Positions 9,047-15,703 of a stretch of 64,000 nucleotides of DNA are shown piece by piece. The notes under the pieces were generated by a model that ran no database searches, had not been told where the DNA came from, and saw nothing but the letters and a program-made list of their open reading frames with translations. Positions within the stretch are counted from its first letter, which is position 1. The number at the start of each line of letters is the position of its first letter. Source of the stretch: Shewanella waksmanii ATCC BAA-643 (lineage in GTDB: Bacteria > Pseudomonadota > Gammaproteobacteria > Enterobacterales > Shewanellaceae); assembly GCF_000518805.1 (NCBI RefSeq), contig NZ_JAEH01000005.1, forward strand, positions 43,652 to 107,651, given 5' to 3'. Position numbers and translations under genes: made by a program.

Positions 9047-10645
9047 TTAGGCAGACTTGTCTTCTTCTGCTTGGCTAAATAACGCATCAACAAAATCTTT
9101 GGCATTAAAGGTGCGTAAATCGTCAATTTGCTCGCCAACACCAATGTGACGGATTGGAATACCAAATTTATCGGCAATCGCAAAAATCACCCCGCCCTTC
9201 GCCGTACCATCTAGTTTACTTATGGTAATACCGGTCACGCCCACCGCTTCTTTGAACAACTGCGCTTGGCTAATGGCATTTTGACCTGTGCTTGCATCTA
9301 AGGTCAGCATGACTTCATGGGGGGCCGACTCATCTTGTTTCTTCATCACCCGCACCACTTTCTTAAGCTCATCCATTAAGTGGGCTTTATTTTGCAGGCG
9401 ACCGGCGGTATCGGCGATCAAGATATCAATATTCCGAGCTCTAGCCGCTTGCAGTGCATCAAACAATACCGAGGCACTGTCTGCACCAGTATGCTGGGCG
9501 ACAACAGGGATATCATTACGCTGACCCCATACTTGCAGTTGCTCTACCGCTGCAGCACGGAAAGTATCCCCTGCCGCTAACATCACCGACTTACCTTGTG
9601 ATTGATATTGCTTAGCCAACTTACCAATGGTGGTGGTTTTACCCACGCCATTGACACCCACCATCAAGATCACAAATGGGCCGTCTTTATTTTCAGGCAC
9701 CAATGGCACATCAACCGGTGCTAGAGTATTTTGCATCTCTTCACGCATCAGCTCATACAGTGCTTCACCGTCTTTTAGCTGTTTGCGGCTGGCTTGCTCG
9801 GTCAAGCTATCAATGAGTTTGGTTGTGGTTTCAACCCCAACATCGGCGATCAGTAACTGCTCTTCGAGCTCCTCAAAAAGGTCGTCATCGATCTTTTTGC
9901 CTTTAAATAGACCAATAAAGCCGCTACCAATGTTTTCACTGGTACGCTTCAAACCACGCTTAAGGCGCGCAAAAAAGCCTTCTTTACTAGGTTTAGCCTG
10001 TGGCTCTGGCTGTACTTGTGCCGCCTGTTCAGCGTCAAGGCGCTCTTGCTCAAGACGCTCCGCTTCTGCTTGTTCTTCCGCTAGACGAGCCTGTTCAGCT
10101 TGCTCGGCAGCAACACGTTCAGCTTCGACACGTTCCTGTTCAAGGCGCTCTTGTTCAAGACGTTCGGCCTCCGCTCGCTCAGCGGCTAAACGCGCTTGTT
10201 CTGCCTGCTCAGCAGCAAGACGTTCAGCTTCAACACGTGCTTGCTCAACACGTTCCTGTTCAAGGCGTTCGGCCTCTGCTCGCTCAGCCGCTAAACGCGC
10301 TTGTTCTGCCTGCTCAGCAGCAACACGTTCAGCTTCAACACGTGCTTGCTCAACACGCTCCTGTTCAAGGCGTTCGGCCTCTGCTCGCTCAGCCGCTAAA
10401 CGCGCTTGTTCTGCCTGCTCGGCAGCGACACGTTCAGCTTCAACACGTGCTTGCTCAATACGCTCCTGTTCAAGGCGTTCGGTTTCTGCTTGCTCTGCCT
10501 GCTGGGCAGCAACACCTTCTACTTCAGCTGGATTATCTGCTGATTGGTCAGCTTCTACTGGTGTGGTGCTCTCAGCCTCTGCTGCCTTAACTTCCTCTTT
10601 CGACTTATCTTTGCGAAACCAGGAAAAAAAACCTTTTTTTGCCAT
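9047..10645 (-). CDS. ftsY: FtsY, signal recognition particle receptor GTPase
   Basis: Docks SRP-ribosome complexes at the membrane for co-translational insertion. 532 aa. It begins with a basic [12 protein letters not shown] segment, then an acidic Glu/Ala/Gln/Arg-rich A domain to about residue 215. The NG GTPase follows, with [36 protein letters not shown] and [10 protein letters not shown]. The A domain is built from a 35-residue tandem repeat (see the repeat at 10022-10489). First gene of the minus-strand ftsY-ftsE-ftsX set. Confidence 0.97.
   Translation of the reverse strand: MAKKGFFSWFRKDKSKEEVKAAEAESTTPVEADQSADNPAEVEGVAAQQAEQAETERLEQERIEQARVEAERVAAEQAEQARLAAERAEAERLEQERVEQARVEAERVAAEQAEQARLAAERAEAERLEQERVEQARVEAERLAAEQAEQARLAAERAEAERLEQERLEQERVEAERVAAEQAEQARLAEEQAEAERLEQERLDAEQAAQVQPEPQAKPSKEGFFARLKRGLKRTSENIGSGFIGLFKGKKIDDDLFEELEEQLLIADVGVETTTKLIDSLTEQASRKQLKDGEALYELMREEMQNTLAPVDVPLVPENKDGPFVILMVGVNGVGKTTTIGKLAKQYQSQGKSVMLAAGDTFRAAAVEQLQVWGQRNDIPVVAQHTGADSASVLFDALQAARARNIDILIADTAGRLQNKAHLMDELKKVVRVMKKQDESAPHEVMLTLDASTGQNAISQAQLFKEAVGVTGITISKLDGTAKGGVIFAIADKFGIPIRHIGVGEQIDDLRTFNAKDFVDALFSQAEEDKSA
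10022..10489 (-). repeat. 105-bp tandem repeats encoding the FtsY A domain
   Basis: Residues about 53-208 of FtsY are four complete 35-aa units (starting AE[T/A]ERLEQER and running through [17 protein letters not shown]) plus a partial fifth. The DNA copies are nearly identical, which suggests recent duplication. The units should form a long charged alpha-helix. Confidence 0.9.
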
Positions 10646-10916
10646 GTGTAATACCAGTACTCAACTAACTGACTTGAAAAATGCTCTCCCACGGGAAATG
10701 AAGTGGGCACTTATGTGGGGGGCATTATACCCAATCGTCACAAAAATTAACCTGTCACAGCGAGGAAAATGCCATAAAACTGCTCGCCGCACATCAATAA
10801 CACACAGCGGTTCACTATTTGCTGTGGCTTTGGGGTAAAATAGCGAGCTAAATTTAGCAAAACAGTCTAGCACTTTCAGTAGCCGGACAACATCTAAGCA
10901 ATGGCGGTGTACATCT

Positions 10917-11498
10917 ATGGCAAAAAACCGACCTTCGAGCGGACAAGTACGGATCATTTCAGGACAGTGGCGTTCGCGACGACTCCCCATCCATGATTTA
11001 GAGGGCTTGCGCCCAACGACAGACCGTGTTCGAGAAACCTTGTTTAATTGGTTAGCTGGCGACGTAACTGGCGCCCGCGTGTTGGATTGCTATGGTGGCA
11101 GTGGCGCGTTATTTTTCGAGTCACTATCGCGCTATGCTAAGTTTGCTAAAGTTATTGAACTACAAAAAAGTGCCGCTAAGCAGTTACAAGATAATTTAAC
11201 CACCCTTAAATGTGATGCCGCTATGGCTGAGGTTATACAAGGCGACACCCTTAAAGTACTTGAGCAGCCGCCGGAACAAGGATTTGATATCGTTTATATC
11301 GACCCACCCTTTCGCAAAGGCTTAGCAGAGCAAACCATAGATCGACTGCGTCAACATCAATGGCTCAATAACAACGCACAAATCTATGTTGAAACTGAAA
11401 GTGAACTGCAATCACTTGAGGTACCCAGCGATTGGGTGATGCTGAAAGAAAAGCAAGCCGGCCAGGTGATATATCGCTTATATCAATACCAAGCGTAA
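10917..11498 (+). CDS. rsmD: RsmD, 16S rRNA (guanine966-N2)-methyltransferase
   Basis: Methylates G966 of 16S rRNA in the assembled 30S subunit using S-adenosylmethionine. 193 aa Rossmann methyltransferase. It has N-terminal VRIISGQWRSRRL and LRPTTDRVRETLFNWL, the SAM motif VLDCYGGSGALFFESLSR and the catalytic DPPF in YIDPPFRKG. Divergent from ftsY, as in E. coli, and followed by the yhhL-like gene, also as in E. coli. Confidence 0.96.
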   Translation: MAKNRPSSGQVRIISGQWRSRRLPIHDLEGLRPTTDRVRETLFNWLAGDVTGARVLDCYGGSGALFFESLSRYAKFAKVIELQKSAAKQLQDNLTTLKCDAAMAEVIQGDTLKVLEQPPEQGFDIVYIDPPFRKGLAEQTIDRLRQHQWLNNNAQIYVETESELQSLEVPSDWVMLKEKQAGQVIYRLYQYQA

Positions 11499-11600
11499 CA
11501 ATATAAACCCCATGGTAGATGATGTTGCCCCTGACATAGTGATTTAACTTAATGGCGGCTAACAGTGCAATTATTACAATGCAGTAGATAGATAGGCTAT

Positions 11601-11882
11601 ATGAAATTGGTAATCATGATCGGTAAAATGTTGACCTTAGGGGCATGGCTATTAATGGCCATTAATCTCATTCAGCCTTTTGAAGGGGAGATCGGCACCA
11701 TATTAAACATTTTGCTGGCAGCCACCGCATTGATGCACCTGTTTCAGGTAGCCATTTTTCATAGCCTTTTTAAGTCCTACTTAACTCTCAAAGCCGCTGA
11801 CTATCTGCAGGTTTTTGCTTTTGGCGCATTTGCTTTAATTGGCTACCGCCAGAAAGTGCTCAGTAGCGATAAACACAACTGA
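11601..11882 (+). CDS. DUF1145 (YhhL-like) inner-membrane protein
   Basis: 93 aa, mostly hydrophobic, with about three transmembrane helices (residues 5-25, 30-55 and 65-85). Size, LGAWLLMAINL and the position directly after rsmD match the DUF1145/YhhL family. The function is unknown. It ends just before the convergent acetyltransferase gene. Confidence 0.85.
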   Translation: MKLVIMIGKMLTLGAWLLMAINLIQPFEGEIGTILNILLAATALMHLFQVAIFHSLFKSYLTLKAADYLQVFAFGAFALIGYRQKVLSSDKHN

Positions 11883-11883
11883 T

Positions 11884-12354
11884 CTACAGCGAGCCAGTTA
11901 TTTTCCGGGTCATAAATACGCTATGGGGATCCAATTGGTAATCCCCAAAAGGCCCACACTCCTCAAAACCAAATTTCCGATATAAATTTCTCGCAGGAAT
12001 GAAAAAGTCCATACTGCCGGTTTCTAAACTTAAGCGCTGGTAACCCCGGCTCGCCGCTTGTCGCAATAGATGTTTCAACAAGGTCACCGCCACTTTTTGT
12101 TTGCGAAAAGCATTTGCGGTGCGCATAGACTTAATCTCGGCATGTTGCGGCGTTAATTGCTTTATTGCTGCGCAGCCAGCAAGTTGGTCACCTTGCCACA
12201 GGGTCCAAAATGTCACCGAAGCATGATTGAGCTCACTCACATCTAATGCATGCGCACTTTCAATGGGTGAAGTCGCATGCATATCTTGTAAATGCGCTTC
12301 CAATAGCGCTATCACTTGGGGGTGAGTTAAGTCCCCCACGGAAATACGCACCAA
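11884..12354 (-). CDS. GNAT-family N-acetyltransferase
   Basis: Acetyl-CoA-dependent transferase of unknown substrate. The fold shows FWTLWQGDQLAGCAAIKQL (strands 2-4), the CoA segment MRTANAFRKQKVAVTLLKHLL in place of the usual Q/RxxGxG/A, and the C-terminal NLYRKFGFEECGPFG. It resembles YsnE-type acetyltransferases (LLEAHLQDMHATSPIESAHALD). No ATG is available. The frame is open to a TTG at 12399, but TTG at 12354 (or the next codon, GTG) has GAGGG seven bases upstream and matches the family start. Confidence 0.8.
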   Translation of the reverse strand: MVRISVGDLTHPQVIALLEAHLQDMHATSPIESAHALDVSELNHASVTFWTLWQGDQLAGCAAIKQLTPQHAEIKSMRTANAFRKQKVAVTLLKHLLRQAASRGYQRLSLETGSMDFFIPARNLYRKFGFEECGPFGDYQLDPHSVFMTRKITGSL

Positions 12355-12454
12355 AATTGAACCCTCACTGGTTAGTCTATCCAAACAACTTCCTACCAAT
12401 ATAACCTAATCAGTTTCATGGCTGTTGTCGACTAGAGATAGTCACAAGCGGACA

Positions 12455-12484
12455 CAAAAAAGCCCCAACATAGTTGAGGCTTTA
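12455..12484 (-). terminator. Intrinsic terminator after cymA
   Basis: On the minus strand AAGCC-x-CAAC/GTTG-x-GGCTT (one mismatch) is followed by TTTTTT. It stands between cymA and the acetyltransferase and makes cymA a likely single-gene transcript. Confidence 0.75.
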
Positions 12485-12518
12485 TGACAGCGTATTGCTA
12501 TTTTATCTCAGTTGGCGA

Positions 12519-13082
12519 TTAGCCTTTTGGATAAACGTGAGCAACACCTTTGTGGCAGTCTACACAAGTTTTACGATCCGCAGGTTCTTTTTGGAAGTTG
12601 CGCTCGTGCATTCTCTTAGCCATTTTCTTCATTGACTCAGGCTGGTTCTCGTAGATACGAGTGTGACAGTGAGTACAGTTAGCAGAGTCATTGCCCTTGA
12701 AGTACTTAAGCGCTAGGTCTGCTTGCTCTTTACGGTTTTCGTCTAACCACTCTTGAGTGTTGAAACCGTCAATCGTTAGGTAACCATATAGATCTTTCGA
12801 TACGATGATCTTCTTAACTAGGTACTTAACTGGGTTGTGAGGTAAGTGACAATCTTGACATTGAACAGTCACACCTGCGCGTCCACCACCGTGAGCCGAA
12901 GCCAGTACTTCATCCTTCAAAGAATGGTTACTGTGGCAAGACATACAGAACTCATCTGTACTGGTTGCGTGTAAAGTTTGTTGTGTAGCGAAATAGCCCA
13001 CAACACCCACTACAATACCAACCACCAAAAGGGCTAATATTGAGTATTTCGCGCTCGGTTTAAATAGTGCACGCCAGTTCAT
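12519..13082 (-). CDS. cymA: CymA, tetraheme quinol dehydrogenase (NapC/NirT family)
   Basis: Inner-membrane hub that oxidises menaquinol and passes electrons to periplasmic reductases and the Mtr-type export route in Shewanella. 187 aa from the ATG at 13082 (GGAG seven bases upstream; a GTG one codon earlier is less likely). One N-terminal anchor helix (ILALLVVGIVVGVVGYF) is followed by four CxxCH sites: CMSCH, CQDCH, CTHCH and CVDCH. Similarity to S. oneidensis CymA appears nearly end to end, as recalled. A terminator follows it. Confidence 0.97.
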   Translation of the reverse strand: MNWRALFKPSAKYSILALLVVGIVVGVVGYFATQQTLHATSTDEFCMSCHSNHSLKDEVLASAHGGGRAGVTVQCQDCHLPHNPVKYLVKKIIVSKDLYGYLTIDGFNTQEWLDENRKEQADLALKYFKGNDSANCTHCHTRIYENQPESMKKMAKRMHERNFQKEPADRKTCVDCHKGVAHVYPKG

Positions 13083-13469
13083 CACTCTTCTCCAAAACTA
13101 TGATTATTTTATATTCTTACAGCACTTCATCTCTATGGTTAGATTATAAACCCATTAACCAATTTTAATCTGGGTTTAATAGCGCAAAATGAGAGCTAGC
13201 TCTAACTCTAATTTCCAAAAGCGAGAAAAACGTATTGCTCAAAACGTACTTTCGCTAAACCTAAAGCTAATGCATAGACCTATTTTCTGCAAGGTTTAGT
13301 GCTTAAACAAATGAATTTTCTAGAATTTCATGTTTTTTGATTTGTATAAATACTTAATAAGCTAAGAAAAACGGGCAAATCTGCGAAGAAATTTCCGATC
13401 TTTATGAAACTAAATTCGAGTATTAGCGGTCTATTTTGTCAACACACTCACAGTTAAACCTGATTGCAG
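13083..13469. promoter_or_regulatory. Divergent control region cymA / copper module
   Basis: Gap of about 390 bp, AT-rich. Two dyads stand out: TAAACCCA/TGGGTTTA arms at 13147-13154 and 13171-13178, and the perfect 12-bp palindrome AGAGCTAGCTCT at 13192-13203 inside a weak CRP-like TGAGA-N6-TCTAA. Both lie 65-125 bp upstream of the cymA ATG, where a regulator or leader structure would act. No gene was seen in the gap. Confidence 0.4.
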
Positions 13470-13898
13470 ATGATGAAACAGCAACTGATACGGGGACTCT
13501 TAATTATCGCACTGGTTGGGCAGGCACTGCTCACACCAGCAATGGCGATGCCGAGTTTCCTGCACGCTGCTTCTCATCAACACACTGAATTAGCTGAGCC
13601 GCTATCTAATGATGTTTGGTCACCACAAGATGGCGTTACTGAGCTATCACTGACCAATAGCAAGCACTGTGACACACCCAATGCTCACGCCAATGTTCCA
13701 CAAATAGATTGTGATGCATTATGTGAAATGCTCAGTAGTGGCAATTGTTTAACTCACTGTGCTAGCGCCAGCGCTATGTTACTGCATAATCCCATGAGCC
13801 TTGCTCAGCCAAGCAGTCATTATCCGCTAGTGCTATATATTTGGTATGCCGAGACGGCATTTTTAGCCCCCATTCATCGACCACCGATAACCGTTTAG
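13470..13898 (+). CDS. Small secreted His/Cys protein upstream of Cus genes
   Basis: Not recognised as a named gene. 142 aa from the ATG at 13470 (an in-frame TTG two codons earlier is possible; no strong ribosome-binding site). It has a signal peptide (LIIALVGQALLTPAMAMP), a His-containing segment (HAASHQHTE), a Cys cluster (CDTP, DCDALCEMLSSGNCLTHC) and an ending in HRPPITV. The same plan (signal peptide, Cys/His middle, terminal RPPI) recurs at 14550. The setting suggests a periplasmic metal-binding or chaperone role; that is inference. Confidence 0.7.
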   Translation: MMKQQLIRGLLIIALVGQALLTPAMAMPSFLHAASHQHTELAEPLSNDVWSPQDGVTELSLTNSKHCDTPNAHANVPQIDCDALCEMLSSGNCLTHCASASAMLLHNPMSLAQPSSHYPLVLYIWYAETAFLAPIHRPPITV

Positions 13899-14007
13899 CC
13901 CCTATCACTTATTTATCTATCGACAAATTAAATGATTGCTTCAGCCACTGACAGCGATATTGGATCGCTACACCCTGAAGCCAGCTAACACGATTTTGGA
14001 GCTTATT

Positions 14008-14436
14008 ATGAATACCTTACTAAAAACTGCACTTATCACTGGTTTATTTGCAACATTGAATGCTAATGCGACTACACTCGCGTTTCCTGACACCATTAAA
14101 GTTACCGGCGTCAACGGTGAACATAATGGCCACAGCCAAATGGTTGACCTACAACAAGGGCAGCAACTTATCGAGATTCAATATCACGATATTTTTGCCG
14201 CCAATGCCGACGATTCTGGCGCTTGGGTGAAATCAGATCCGTTATATCTGTTGGTTAAGTTTGCCGATGAAGGCGATTACCAACTGGAGTTGCCGCAGAT
14301 ATACTCTGAAGATGACGCCTACGACTTCCTCGAGCAACCTATGTTAACCTTGCGTAACGCCCAAGGCCAAGGTGAGCAGGTCACACTCATGACCCATCAC
14401 CAACTTATGGCACAACTGTTGTTTGCCAAGCAGTAA
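14008..14436 (+). CDS. DUF2057 (YccT-like) secreted protein
   Basis: 142 aa from the ATG at 14008, which has GGAG six bases upstream; an upstream in-frame ATG at 13936 lacks this and would hide the signal peptide. The signal peptide (LLKTALITGLFATLNANA) is followed by TLAFPDTIKVTGVNG and GQQLIEIQYHDIF, the pattern of DUF2057/YccT proteins. The function is poorly known. It sits between two Cys/His-rich small proteins in the copper module. Confidence 0.8.
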   Translation: MNTLLKTALITGLFATLNANATTLAFPDTIKVTGVNGEHNGHSQMVDLQQGQQLIEIQYHDIFAANADDSGAWVKSDPLYLLVKFADEGDYQLELPQIYSEDDAYDFLEQPMLTLRNAQGQGEQVTLMTHHQLMAQLLFAKQ

Positions 14437-14460
14437 TCACACACTAAATGTGCACAAAAA

Positions 14461-14501
14461 GCTGCGTTGATTAATCAAAACGTGAATTAAATCAACGCAG
14501 C
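14461..14501. repeat. Perfect 12-bp inverted repeat between copper-module genes
   Basis: GCTGCGTTGATT (14461-14472) and AATCAACGCAGC (14490-14501) are exact reverse complements with a 17-base spacer. A T-run follows only on the minus strand, where no gene would need terminating. It overlaps the ArcA/FNR-like GTGAATTAAATCAAC (14482-14496). It could be an operator, an RNA structure or a weak terminator. Confidence 0.6.
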
Positions 14502-14549
14502 AAGATTGCTTCGTGATAAACTTGAACCATCTTATTAGTTGGAATCAAT

Positions 14550-14960
14550 ATGTTTACTGCTATTCGACGCCATTTTCTCGTCACCATGACTTTGTTTGCC
14601 CTTGTGGGTCAAACTTTGTTGTCTAATGGTTTCGCGATGATAAACGTTGCCCATGCCAGTGAAGATATGCCCGCTATGCAGATGATGGAACAAGCCGATT
14701 GTCACAGCAACAATGCCGTTGACCAAAGCCACTGTTGTGACCAAATGCAGTCAGCGGCTCAACAGCAATCAAATTGTTGTGAAGGCGAAGGGTTTTGCCA
14801 AGGAGACTGTAATCACTGCCTAGTGATATCAGTTGCTGGTACCTTGTTAACGATAGAATCTTGGCCAGGTTTTGTCGGTTCACAAATCGCGACGGCCACT
14901 CAAATGCCTCATTTCCACTCTATTTCATTACCGAGAAATTTACGCCCTCCAATTGCCTAA
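14550..14960 (+). CDS. Small secreted Cys/His/Met-rich protein of the copper module
   Basis: Not recognised as a named gene. 136 aa, with GGAA before the ATG. The signal peptide (LVTMTLFALVGQTLLSNGFA) is followed by MPAMQMMEQADCH, SHCCDQM, SNCCEGEGFCQGDCNHC and a final LPRNLRPPIA. The density of Met, Cys and His suits Cu(I) binding. It shares architecture with the protein at 13470. The RPP tail recalls DUF2946-like proteins found near metal genes, but membership is uncertain. Confidence 0.7.
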   Translation: MFTAIRRHFLVTMTLFALVGQTLLSNGFAMINVAHASEDMPAMQMMEQADCHSNNAVDQSHCCDQMQSAAQQQSNCCEGEGFCQGDCNHCLVISVAGTLLTIESWPGFVGSQIATATQMPHFHSISLPRNLRPPIA

Positions 14961-15014
14961 ACTGCAACTTGGTTCAACCCAGTAATGGGAAATTTCTTAG
15001 TAAAAAATGTCTAT

Positions 15015-15045
15015 ATCAATCACAATTGATGTGAGTTAGTTTACA
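15015..15045. promoter_or_regulatory. CRP-like site and dyad upstream of the metal-binding/Cus operon
   Basis: TGTGA-GTTAGT-TTACA at 15030-15045 matches 9 of 10 core positions of the CRP consensus TGTGA-N6-TCACA. The dyad ATCAAT-CACA-ATTGAT (15015-15030) abuts it. Both lie about 160-190 bp before the gene at 15206. Confidence 0.5.
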
Positions 15046-15205
15046 CCGAGTGTATGCCTATCGGCCCCTATGCTTAGTGCTGCGATGACGCAGAAAAATG
15101 CTACTACTGATATTAATTGCGGTTATTTATATTAGCCTGAATTTGTCTTACCAGATGCTTTTTTGGTAAACACAGCAAAGGCCATCATCATGATGGAGTG
15201 AGTAA

Positions 15206-15679
15206 ATGAAAACCATAATCAGCTTAGTCGTATCAGCTTTTCTTGTTTTGGCTATGGCGCCACAGGTATCCGCGCATGCACACGGACATCACAGCGAACA
15301 AAACCAAAGCCACCACTGCCCAATGCATCCAGAAGTGCAAGGCGCTAAGGGCGACTCTTGCCCTAAATGTGGTATGGATCTAACCGCCAAGAAAGTTGCT
15401 GCTGATAGCCAACACCCTAACTGCCCACACGCCAAAAAAGAGCAGTGTAAAAACTGCCCTCATGGTCAACACGCGCAAGCCAAAAAGTGCCCTCATTCTG
15501 AGAATGCAGAGCATAAGTGCCAAAACTGCCCAGCTAAAGGACAGCATCACGCACAAGCCCAATATGATTGCCCGATGCATCCTGAAGTCACAGGTAAAAA
15601 AGGCGACACTTGCCCTAAATGTGGTATGAACCTCGAACCCGTAAAATCTGCTAGTGCTCAACCGCACAAGCATCATTAA
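15206..15679 (+). CDS. Secreted protein with two heavy-metal-binding (CPMHP) domains
   Basis: About 157 aa, with a signal peptide ending AMAPQVSA. Two copies of the heavy-metal-binding domain (CPMHPEV...CPKCGM) lie near residues 37-59 and 119-142. Between them is a Cys/His-rich linker with NCPH, CKNCPHG, KKCPH and CQNCP units. Such domains are usually found fused to Cus-type adaptors or copper ATPases. A free-standing periplasmic version next to cusB is likely a copper or silver buffer; the role is inferred. It ends 24 bp before cusB. Confidence 0.8.
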   Translation: MKTIISLVVSAFLVLAMAPQVSAHAHGHHSEQNQSHHCPMHPEVQGAKGDSCPKCGMDLTAKKVAADSQHPNCPHAKKEQCKNCPHGQHAQAKKCPHSENAEHKCQNCPAKGQHHAQAQYDCPMHPEVTGKKGDTCPKCGMNLEPVKSASAQPHKHH

Positions 15680-15703
15680 GTAACTAAGTGGAGTTGAGGC
15701 ATT

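Noticed and set aside
9627..10838. 403-codon plus-strand frame opposite ftsY
   Set aside because: It mirrors the repeated Glu/Ala/Arg-rich ftsY coding sequence (giving Arg/Ser/Cys-rich repeats) and overlaps conserved GTPase coding. It is a shadow of the repeats.
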